A stretch of 64,000 nucleotides of DNA, taken from NCBI GenBank assembly GCA_947487895.1, contig CANKYF010000014.1, positions 1-64,000 of the forward strand, given 5' to 3'. Position 1 is the first letter of the stretch. Each line of letters begins with the position of its first letter. The position numbers were made by a program, and so were the translations under genes. The stretch is from an uncultured Flavobacteriaceae bacterium (GTDB lineage: Bacteria; Bacteroidota; Bacteroidia; Flavobacteriales; Flavobacteriaceae). The notes beneath the pieces were generated by a model that saw nothing but the letters and a program-made list of their open reading frames with translations, ran no database searches and was not told the DNA's origin. Below, piece by piece: positions 17,063 to 24,418 of the stretch.

Positions 17063-18154
17063 ATGCAAACTATTACTAAATTTTCAGCACTCATCGTGCT
17101 ATGTCTTACTGTGCAATTCATCAATGCACAAGATACTATTCCAAATCAAAATAATTATGAAAAAATAGTTTCTTTAAAAGAGACCATTGAGCAAATAAAA
17201 AATGAAGAACGAGAGTTTTTAAAAGTTGAAGTAGAAGCCATTAATGAGAGATTAGAAAAAGGAGAGATTACAGATGAAGAAGCCAAAGCTTTAAAGAAAG
17301 AAGTGGCAAAAAAACGAGCATTAAATATTGAAAATAGAATTTCAATTATAAATAATAAAATAGCACTTTTACAAAGAAATGAAGAGGGATATGAATTTAA
17401 AGAAGAAACCGATGGAGACATAAGGCTTAGAATTGGAGGAAGTGAAGATGGAGAATCAAAATTTGTTTTTATAGGTAAAGAATCTGATGATAAACCTAAA
17501 AAACGAAAGTATGACCGCCGTACCTCAAGTGATTTTGTATTAGCGTTTGGTTTAAACAATGCACTTATTGAAGGACAAAGTTTAGATGACTCACCTTATA
17601 AATTTGGTGGCTCTCGGTTTTTAGAATTGGGATGGGCTTGGAAAACGCGTGTATTTAAAAGCTCTAATTTTTTACGTTTCAAATACGGGTATTCATTGCA
17701 TATGAATGGGTTGAAACCAGACAATAATATGTATTTTGTGAAGCAGGGAGGCCAAACAGTTTTACAAGAATTTCCAGAGAATCTTAACAAATCTAAGCTA
17801 TCAATTACTAACTTAGTATTTCCTGTGCATTTAGAGTTTGGTCCTTCAAAAAAGATTGAAAGAGATACCTATTTTAGGTATTCTACTAACCGACAATTTA
17901 AGATTGGATTAGGCGGATATGCTGGTTTTAACATTGGAACTAGGCAAAAATTAAAATACGAGCAAGATGGAGAACGTATTAAGGATAAGCAGAAACGAGG
18001 ATTAAACACCTCAGATTTAGTTTATGGTATAAGTGGCTATTTTGCCTTTGGAGATGTAGCGTTGTATGCAAAATACGATTTGTCACCAATATTTAAAGAC
18101 CAATTAGTAGAACAAAATAACATATCAATTGGTGTACGATTTGATATGGATTAA
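17063..18154 (+). CDS. Secreted coiled-coil plus outer-membrane beta-barrel protein
   Basis: A 363-residue protein of unknown name. A signal peptide (about residues 1-22, ending INAQ) is followed by a charged coiled coil at about 30-110, an acidic/basic linker, and from about 155 a series of alternating amphipathic strands (for example SSDFVLAFGL, RFLELGWAWKTRVF, FKIGLGGYAGFNIG, VALYAKYDLS) ending in ISIGVRFDMD, typical of a PorT/OmpW-sized outer membrane barrel. It is the third gene after the sigma and putative anti-sigma genes, with a 142-base gap. A coiled coil facing the periplasm could touch the coiled coil of the upstream membrane protein; that is inference. Confidence 0.7.
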   Translation: MQTITKFSALIVLCLTVQFINAQDTIPNQNNYEKIVSLKETIEQIKNEEREFLKVEVEAINERLEKGEITDEEAKALKKEVAKKRALNIENRISIINNKIALLQRNEEGYEFKEETDGDIRLRIGGSEDGESKFVFIGKESDDKPKKRKYDRRTSSDFVLAFGLNNALIEGQSLDDSPYKFGGSRFLELGWAWKTRVFKSSNFLRFKYGYSLHMNGLKPDNNMYFVKQGGQTVLQEFPENLNKSKLSITNLVFPVHLEFGPSKKIERDTYFRYSTNRQFKIGLGGYAGFNIGTRQKLKYEQDGERIKDKQKRGLNTSDLVYGISGYFAFGDVALYAKYDLSPIFKDQLVEQNNISIGVRFDMD

Positions 18155-18193
18155 TTTTGTTAGAAACATTTTCCTTGGGTTAATGTTAAATTT

Positions 18194-19054
18194 TTAATGA
18201 AATACATATATTTTTTCACTATAATTTTTGTTTAATTTTCCCCCTAAAATTTTTGTCAAGCTATTAGCTCCGTACTCATTAAGATGCGTATAATCATACA
18301 TGTAGTTTTTTTTATTTGGAAGTTTTATTGAATCGATTTTAAGTTTAGGAAATAATTCTGATATTTTTATTTTGAAATTTGAAAGTTCATGCCTAACAGT
18401 AAAATTATGCTCATAATCATTAAGAATTTTATGAAATGGAAATTCGACAAACACTATTTTACAATTCTTTGTTATTAGTTTGTTAATTCCATTAAGGTAA
18501 AGTTTTTGTTTCTTCCGTAAAAAACTTTCTGAAGCTAAATACCTTTCTTTGTAATCCGATAAAGGGTTTGTAACAACAATTGATTCATTATTAGGATATA
18601 AATTAAAATTAATTTTAAAATAACTACTTAAGGGAGGTTTAATTTTTTCACGAGCTATTTTTTTTAGAGTAGTATTATAGCCTTGAGAGTATAAAGCTTT
18701 TAGTGCTTTAAAACTTAAAGGAGCTTTATTAGCTTCATTAATATCAGGTCTTATGAGTGCAAGTTTTGATATAGATAAAACAATTTTTGAACTATCTGGA
18801 ACTTGGTCAATAAAAGTGTAAAAATCATACACTCCTGCTCCGTGTACAGCTGCTGAATAAGAATTGGTATTAGTGATTTTTGTTATAAGAGGTAGATTTA
18901 TCCCCTGAACTATTTGAGAATCTCCAAAAAAATATATTGAGTTTATAGATTTTGTAGAAGTATTAATTTGGAAAATAATAAAATAAAAAACAGAATAACT
19001 AATAATACTAAATAAACTAAAGTTTAATATTTTTCTTAAAAAAAGTTTCATCAT
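18194..19054 (-). CDS. Membrane-anchored SGNH/GDSL-like hydrolase domain protein
   Basis: Not confidently assigned. The 286-residue protein has an N-terminal membrane anchor (about residues 8-30), then an SGNH-like core: FFGDSQIVQG with a candidate nucleophile Ser46 (residues 42-51), a VFVEFPFH strand, and near the C-terminus DYTHLNEYG with Asp254 and His257 in the DxxH spacing of block V. This resembles extracytoplasmic O-acyl esterase/transferase-like proteins (DltD or AlgX-like) rather than a secreted lipase. It is a lone gene, convergent with the barrel gene at 17.1 kb and divergent from dnaG. Polysaccharide or cell-wall acyl modification is only a guess. Confidence 0.5.
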   Translation of the reverse strand: MMKLFLRKILNFSLFSIISYSVFYFIIFQINTSTKSINSIYFFGDSQIVQGINLPLITKITNTNSYSAAVHGAGVYDFYTFIDQVPDSSKIVLSISKLALIRPDINEANKAPLSFKALKALYSQGYNTTLKKIAREKIKPPLSSYFKINFNLYPNNESIVVTNPLSDYKERYLASESFLRKKQKLYLNGINKLITKNCKIVFVEFPFHKILNDYEHNFTVRHELSNFKIKISELFPKLKIDSIKLPNKKNYMYDYTHLNEYGANSLTKILGGKLNKNYSEKIYVFH

Positions 19055-19187
19055 GATATTATCATGTAAAATTAAGAAATTGATGTAATAATAGTAATTA
19101 ATATTAAAGATTAAAATTTAGTATAGTCTATAAACTTCTAAAATCAATTCATTATATTACTTTTACATTCTCTTTAATTTTTAGTAT

Positions 19188-21149
19188 TTGATATCACAAT
19201 CATCCATAGACCAAGTTTTTGAAACCGCCAGAGTAGAGGAGGTAATAGGTGATTTTGTTAACCTTAAAAAATCAGGTAGTAGCTTTAAAGGGTTAAGTCC
19301 GTTTAGTGATGAGCGTACCCCAAGTTTTATGGTGTCTCCTGTAAAACAAATCTGGAAAGATTTTAGTACGGGTAAAGGCGGTAATGCGGTCGCATTTTTA
19401 ATGGAGCATGAACATTTTACTTATCCAGAAGCCATAAAGTATTTGGCAAAAAAGTACAATATTGAAATTGAAGAAACAGAGCAAACCAATGAACAAAAAG
19501 AAGCAGCCAATGCGCGTGAGAGTTTGTATTTAGTAAGTGAGTTTGCAAATGAGTATTTCCAACGTATACTAACCAAAACAGATCAAGGTAAAGCCATTGG
19601 ATTAAGTTATTTTAAAGAACGTGGATTTACCGATGAAATCATTAAAAAATTCAATTTAGGCTATTCTTTAGATGAATGGGAAGCATTTACAAATGATGCT
19701 ATAAAAAAAGGATATCAGTTAGAATTTCTAGAAAAAACAGGACTTACCATTGTAAAAGGAGAAAAACACTTTGATAGATTTAAAGGGCGTGTTATGTTTC
19801 CTATTAGAAGTATGAGTGGTCGTGTTTTAGGATTTGGAGGACGTATACTAATTAATGATAAAAAAGCGGCTAAATATCTCAATTCTCCAGAGAGTGATAT
19901 CTATCATAAAAGTAAAGTGCTGTATGGTATTTACAATGCTAAGCAAACCATAGCTAAAGAAGATAATTGTTACTTAGTTGAAGGATATACAGATGTGATT
20001 CAGTTTCATCAAACCGGAATTACCAATGTAGTATCGTCTTCTGGTACTGCGTTAACTTCTGAACAAATTCGTCTTATAAATCGTTTAACTAAAAACATTA
20101 CGGTGCTTTTTGATGGAGATGCTGCAGGTATGAGAGCATCACTTAGAGGAATAGATCTTATTCTAGAACAGGGTATGAATGTTAAGGTTTGTTCTTTCCC
20201 TGAAGGAGAAGATCCCGATAGTTTTGCAAAACAAAATACTCTAGAAGAATTACAAGAGTATTTACAAAATAATGCTAAAGATTTTATTCAGTTTAAAGCG
20301 GGGATTCTTTCTGATGATTCAAAAGGAGATCCTATTAAAAAAGCAGAAACTGTTAGAGATATTGTAAACAGTATTTCTAAAATTCCTGATAGAATAAAAA
20401 AGGAAATTTATATTCAGGAGTGTGCTAGGATTATGGACATTAGTGAAGAAGTCTTGTTTAGTACACTAGCTCAAATAAATAAGAAAGAATTTCAAGAAGA
20501 CAATAAACAAGCTAAGCAACAACAAAAAGCTTTTGAAGTTATTAAGCATCAACAAGAGCCTGTTAAAAAAGTTGATGTTCAATATTTACTAGAAAGAAAA
20601 ATTATTGAAATTTTACTACTTTACGGTAATAAGGCTGAAGATTTTGAAGATTTAGTACTGAAGGAAAATGATAAAGGTGATTTAATTTTAGAACCTGTAA
20701 TTCAACAAGCTAAAGTATTTGAGAAGATTTTTTTAGATCTTCAAGATGATGAAATGGAATTCTCTAACGGACAATTCAAAACATTATATTATACCATTAT
20801 TGATAGTTTAAACCAAAGTGAGAATTTTGATTTAAGAGTATTTATAAATTCAGTAGACCAAGAAACATCAAATGCCATTACTACTATTTTAATGGAAGAT
20901 GAGAAACATGCTTTAGCAGATTGGAATAGAATGGATATTTTTCCAAAGGAGAAAAAAGATAGTATTGCTCAATTAACGAGTGAAACAATTTTAAGCCTAA
21001 GATGTTTTTTAATAGACCAAAAGGTCAAGGAGTTTCAGCAAGAAACTTTACAGAACAAAAGTGCTGTGAATAAAGATATTCTTGAAGAAGTTAAAGACTA
21101 CTCAGGCTTAAAAATGCTACTATCTAGAAAACTTAACAGAGTCTTATAA
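19188..21149 (+). CDS. dnaG: DNA primase DnaG, zinc ligands lost
   Basis: DnaG makes RNA primers at the replication fork. The 653-residue protein starts at a TTG (19188), supported by the family N-terminus ISQSSIDQVFETARVEEVI. The CHC2 domain (about 5-95) is recognisable but the zinc ligands are replaced: Ser37, Ser40, Asp58 and Thr61 stand where Cys, His, Cys, Cys are found in Escherichia coli. The TOPRIM catalytic domain is intact (Glu265 in VEGYTD, Asp309 and Asp311 in FDGDAAG). The C-terminal half (about 430-653) is the DnaB-binding region. Its stop codon overlaps the convergent response regulator stop by 6 bases. Confidence 0.93.
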   Translation: MISQSSIDQVFETARVEEVIGDFVNLKKSGSSFKGLSPFSDERTPSFMVSPVKQIWKDFSTGKGGNAVAFLMEHEHFTYPEAIKYLAKKYNIEIEETEQTNEQKEAANARESLYLVSEFANEYFQRILTKTDQGKAIGLSYFKERGFTDEIIKKFNLGYSLDEWEAFTNDAIKKGYQLEFLEKTGLTIVKGEKHFDRFKGRVMFPIRSMSGRVLGFGGRILINDKKAAKYLNSPESDIYHKSKVLYGIYNAKQTIAKEDNCYLVEGYTDVIQFHQTGITNVVSSSGTALTSEQIRLINRLTKNITVLFDGDAAGMRASLRGIDLILEQGMNVKVCSFPEGEDPDSFAKQNTLEELQEYLQNNAKDFIQFKAGILSDDSKGDPIKKAETVRDIVNSISKIPDRIKKEIYIQECARIMDISEEVLFSTLAQINKKEFQEDNKQAKQQQKAFEVIKHQQEPVKKVDVQYLLERKIIEILLLYGNKAEDFEDLVLKENDKGDLILEPVIQQAKVFEKIFLDLQDDEMEFSNGQFKTLYYTIIDSLNQSENFDLRVFINSVDQETSNAITTILMEDEKHALADWNRMDIFPKEKKDSIAQLTSETILSLRCFLIDQKVKEFQQETLQNKSAVNKDILEEVKDYSGLKMLLSRKLNRVL

Positions 21150-21776
21150 TTGATCTGCAAGTTTTGCTTGGTTTACTAAGTCAACTAAGTTAGTAACTTT
21201 TAATTTACGCATTAAACGTGCTTTGTAAGTACTAACAGTTTTCTCATTAATATCAAGCTCTTTAGAGATTTCTTTGTTCTTTTTACCAATAGTTAAAAGT
21301 TTAAGAACCTCTGCTTCTCTAGTTGATAATTTTTTGTAGAAAGTACCACTGCTTTTTCCAACGCGGTTTCCAAACGCCAATTGCTGTGTTAATTCGTTAC
21401 TTAAATAAATTCCACCATCATGGACTTTTAAAATGGCTTCATTAATTGTAATAACATTCACAGTTTTAGAAACATAACCAGATGCACCTGCTTTAATGGC
21501 ATTTATTGCGTAAACCTCTTCAGGTTGTCCGCTAAATAAAATAGTCTTAACCTCAGATTGGTCATTTTTTAAGTGACGCAAAATGGTTAAACCATTAAGT
21601 TTAGGAAGATCTGCTTCCGTTAATAGAATGTCAACTTGATTTTTTTTGATGAAGTCTAGAACAGCTTCGCCATCGTCTACACTACCAACAACTTCAATGT
21701 TTGGAGATGCTGAAAATAGTACTTCTAATCCTTTCCTAGTAATAGGATGGTTGTCTGCTATTAATAATTTTATCAT
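21144..21776 (-). CDS. NarL/LuxR-family response regulator with an altered receiver site
   Basis: A 210-residue regulator from the ATG at 21776, chosen because MIKLLIADNHPIT begins the receiver domain; the frame is open further upstream to 21836. Receiver domain about 1-120, LuxR-type HTH about 145-205 (LSTREAEVLKLLTIGKKNKE, then INEKTVSTYKARLMRKL). The phospho-acceptor Asp is replaced by Glu54 (in LLTEADLP) and the acidic pair is Asp8-Asn9 instead of Asp-Asp, while the conserved Lys in GYVSK remains. It may act without phosphorylation. No histidine kinase gene is adjacent. It is convergent with dnaG and lies downstream of nadE. Confidence 0.88.
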   Translation of the reverse strand: MIKLLIADNHPITRKGLEVLFSASPNIEVVGSVDDGEAVLDFIKKNQVDILLTEADLPKLNGLTILRHLKNDQSEVKTILFSGQPEEVYAINAIKAGASGYVSKTVNVITINEAILKVHDGGIYLSNELTQQLAFGNRVGKSSGTFYKKLSTREAEVLKLLTIGKKNKEISKELDINEKTVSTYKARLMRKLKVTNLVDLVNQAKLADQL

Positions 21777-21873
21777 AATTTGGTTGTTTTGCATAACTAT
21801 CTTTTGGAGATAATTATAGTTTGAGAGAATATGCAACGGCTAAAGTAATAAATTCTTGTAAATTCTGCAAAAT

Positions 21874-22662
21874 TTACTTCAAATTTATAGGAATATTGCA
21901 AACAGGTATTGCAATCATTTTATGTTTATTGGCTGTATTAAATCGTTTATATATTTTAAATACTTCAAGATTTCTTCCTTCAAAATCTGCCTCGGTTTTG
22001 CCTTCATCATCCATTTTCATTGCCCATTCCAGCTCCGGATAAGACGCTCCAATTTGGTCTTCATCACTTCTAGCATCTCCAAATAAACCATCGCTTGGGG
22101 CTGCTTTCATTATAGAATTTGGTACTTGTAAAACGTCACCTAAACTATAAACTTCAGATTTTACTAAATCTGCAATAGGGCTTAAATCTACACCACCATC
22201 ACCATATTTAGTATAAAAACCAACACCAAAATCTTCAACCTTGTTGCCAGTTCCAGCAACTAATAATTTGTAAAGACCAGCATAGTAATAAAGAGTTGTC
22301 ATTCTTAACCTTGCTCTAGTATTTGCTAAAGCCATATCTACAATGGCTTGTTCTCCTTCTAAAGACACTTCGGTTTTAAACTCTTCAAAAACAGGTGTTA
22401 AATCAGTACGAGTATCACTAACGTTTGCAAAACGATCTTTAAGCTGTGCAATATGTTCTTGAGCTCTAGTTACATGGCTTTCAGCTTGATGTATAGGCAT
22501 CTCTATGACTAAAACTTTCATACCAGTTTTAGCGCATAAAGTTGAAGTAACTGCCGAATCTATTCCGCCAGAAACACCAACTACAAAACCATATACACCC
22601 GCTTTAGTAGCATAATCTTTAAGCCAATTAACAATATGATCAACAACTTTTTCTGTTTGCAT
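21874..22662 (-). CDS. nadE: NAD(+) synthase (ammonia-dependent type)
   Basis: NadE amidates nicotinic acid adenine dinucleotide to NAD+. The 262-residue protein begins at the ATG at 22662 (MQTEKVVDHIVNWL); a longer reading to 22719 adds a hydrophobic stretch absent from the family. The PP-loop SGGIDSA follows VVGVSGG near residue 30, and GTGNKVEDFGVGFYTKYGDG and the KSEVYSLG segments mark the substrate site. There is no glutaminase domain, so free ammonia is the likely nitrogen donor. It is divergent from gldB; this nadE-gldB neighbourhood is known in flavobacteria. Confidence 0.93.
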   Translation of the reverse strand: MQTEKVVDHIVNWLKDYATKAGVYGFVVGVSGGIDSAVTSTLCAKTGMKVLVIEMPIHQAESHVTRAQEHIAQLKDRFANVSDTRTDLTPVFEEFKTEVSLEGEQAIVDMALANTRARLRMTTLYYYAGLYKLLVAGTGNKVEDFGVGFYTKYGDGGVDLSPIADLVKSEVYSLGDVLQVPNSIMKAAPSDGLFGDARSDEDQIGASYPELEWAMKMDDEGKTEADFEGRNLEVFKIYKRFNTANKHKMIAIPVCNIPINLK

Positions 22663-22689
22663 ATAAATGAAATTTAAATCTAAGAATAG

Positions 22690-22697
22690 TACCTTTG
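22690..22697 (+). promoter_or_regulatory. Possible -7 element of gldB-gldC
   Basis: TACCTTTG matches TANNTTTG and lies 39 bases upstream of the gldB ATG, in the short nadE/gldB divergent gap. No -33 TTG is found at the usual spacing. Confidence 0.4.
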
Positions 22698-22736
22698 CAA
22701 ACAAAAATAAAGGAATCACTCAATTAATAAAAATTT

Positions 22737-23717
22737 ATGTCGTTTAAGTTAACTATGAAATGTACTTTACTGTTTTTATTATTTGTTTTTACGTTTTTTT
22801 CATGTGTAAATAGTAATAAACAAGAAGGGGGAATAGCAAAAATTAACATTAATGTTGAAGTAGAGCGCTTTGATGTATTCTTTTCAGAAACTTTTATTGA
22901 TAAGCTTCCTGAATTGAAGAAGGCTTATCCGTTTATGCTTTCTGAAAAAGTAAAGGATTCTTTTTGGATAGCTAAGCAACAAGACTCTTTACAGCAAATG
23001 TTATTCAAAGCGGTAGACAGTACGTTTCACGATTTTAGTACTACAGAAGAAGATATAGAATCACTTTTCAATCATATTACATATTATTTTGAAGCTTTTA
23101 ATGCGCCAAGAGTTATAACTACTACAAGTAATGTTGATTATAGAAATAAAGTAATTGTTACAGATACTATTGCTATTGTAGCTTTAGATAATTATTTAGG
23201 AAGCAACCATGATTTCTACACTAATATTCCTAGATATATATCATCAACTTTTGAAAAAGAATATGTGGTGGTTGATTTAGCAACCGAATACGCTAAGAAA
23301 TATATACATCAAGCTCAAAATAAAACCTTGTTAGATGAGATGATTTATTTTGGTAAACAGCTTTATTTTAAAGATGCAGTTATACCATTTAAAACAGAAG
23401 CACAACGTATAGGGTATTCGCAAGAACAGCTAGATTGGGCGAAAGTGAATGAAAGTGATATTTGGCGCTATTTTGTAGAACGGGAATTACTATTTAGTAC
23501 AGATTCTAAATTACTAGGGAGGTTTATTAACCCTGCGCCTTTTACAAAGTTCTATTTAGAAGATATTGATGCAGATTCCCCAGGTAGATTAGGACAATAT
23601 ATAGGGTGGCAAATTGTAAGAGCTTATATGAAACAGAATGATGTGTCTCTAAAAAAGATGCTTATAAGGAGCCCTGAAGAAATTTTTAATAACACTAAGT
23701 TTAAACCAAAAAAATAA
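22737..23717 (+). CDS. gldB: Gliding motility lipoprotein GldB
   Basis: GldB is a lipoprotein required for gliding in Flavobacterium johnsoniae; its biochemical role is not known. The 326-residue protein has a lipoprotein signal ending TFFSC (lipid Cys23) and the family segments VEVERFDVFFSETF near residue 40, LDNYLGSNHDFY and PRYISSTFEKEYVV in the centre, and GRLGQYIGWQIVRAYMKQN near the C-terminus. An internal Met at residue 7 is an alternative start. Its TAA stop overlaps the gldC ATG by one base (TAATG), so the two are translationally coupled. Confidence 0.93.
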   Translation: MSFKLTMKCTLLFLLFVFTFFSCVNSNKQEGGIAKININVEVERFDVFFSETFIDKLPELKKAYPFMLSEKVKDSFWIAKQQDSLQQMLFKAVDSTFHDFSTTEEDIESLFNHITYYFEAFNAPRVITTTSNVDYRNKVIVTDTIAIVALDNYLGSNHDFYTNIPRYISSTFEKEYVVVDLATEYAKKYIHQAQNKTLLDEMIYFGKQLYFKDAVIPFKTEAQRIGYSQEQLDWAKVNESDIWRYFVERELLFSTDSKLLGRFINPAPFTKFYLEDIDADSPGRLGQYIGWQIVRAYMKQNDVSLKKMLIRSPEEIFNNTKFKPKK

Positions 23718-24052
23718 TGGCTAAAGTACATACGTCTAAAATAGAATTAAATGTTGAATTAGATGAAAACCGCGTTCCAGAAAAATTATCGTGGTCTGCT
23801 GAAGATGGTGGTATAAATAAAGAAGAAGCTAAAGCTGTAATGCTTAGTGTATGGGATTCTAAGGCGCAAGAGTCTTTGCGAATAGATTTATGGACTAAAG
23901 ATATGCCAGTTGATGAAATGAAAGTGTTTTTTCATCAAACATTAGTGTCAATGAGTGATACCTTTAATAGGGCAACTCAAGATGAAAAAATGACGGCTAC
24001 TATGAAAGATTTTTGTGATTATTTTGCAGAAAAATTAGAATTGAAGAAGTAG
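23717..24052 (+). CDS. gldC: Gliding motility protein GldC
   Basis: GldC is a small soluble protein encoded with GldB; in Flavobacterium johnsoniae its loss weakens gliding but does not abolish it. It is 111 residues, with no signal peptide. Family marks are SKIELNVELDENRVPEKLSW at the N-terminus, DGGINKEEAKAVMLSVWD, and the C-terminal FCDYFAEKLELKK. It overlaps gldB by one base, which makes co-translation likely. It ends a two-gene operon, and the 366 bases after it hold no gene. Confidence 0.92.
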   Translation: MAKVHTSKIELNVELDENRVPEKLSWSAEDGGINKEEAKAVMLSVWDSKAQESLRIDLWTKDMPVDEMKVFFHQTLVSMSDTFNRATQDEKMTATMKDFCDYFAEKLELKK

Positions 24053-24418
24053 TAGTGATATTTTTTCTAACTATAATTAGTGAGAGTTTTATTAGTTGAA
24101 ATTCACTATATGTTTATTTCTTCTATATTTTGAGACTTCAAATGATAATTCTTCAATCAATTGCATTATCAATACCCAGTTAGCAACATCTAATCATCTC
24201 TTTATATTTTAAAATTTTATTAGTTGGTACTGCACAAATTTGATGCTAAATTGTGCCTAATAGTATCGTCTATGAGTGATTAAGTAGTCACAAGCATAAA
24301 CTAAACTGAAAACCCCCGTGGGGATTTTCAGAAGTATGCGAGAACAAGCAATTATTTTAAATCGATCTTCGGTATCAGTATTTTAATTCCGTTTTTAATG
24401 CTTAAAGCATTCATGTTT
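24053..24418. other. Gene-free stretch between gldC and the GH2 gene
   Basis: This 366-base region lies between two converging genes. No open reading frame of note is seen. It contains a strong GC-rich hairpin (24306-24331), the perfect palindrome AATGCTT-A-AAGCATT (24398-24412), and an imperfect GCACAAATTT/TAAATTGTGC inverted repeat near 24232-24256. None has a clear T tract, so the terminators for either gene are uncertain. Confidence 0.5.
24306..24331. repeat. Strong hairpin between converging genes
   Basis: CTGAAAACCCCC and GGGGATTTTCAG form a near-perfect stem with a tight loop. The position between gldC and the GH2 gene suggests a transcription stop or processing site for both strands, although no long T run follows. 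Confidence 0.5.

Noticed and set aside
17155-17559. 134-residue minus-strand frame
   Set aside because: It lies opposite the coiled-coil/barrel gene, is Ser-rich as expected for the reverse complement of a Lys/Glu-rich coil, and has no independent support.
18155-18193. Possible terminator between the barrel gene and the SGNH-like gene
   Set aside because: No stable stem is visible in the 39-base convergent gap.
24398-24412. Palindrome AATGCTT-A-AAGCATT as a terminator
   Set aside because: Short AT-rich stem with only a weak T run at a distance; not enough for a terminator call.
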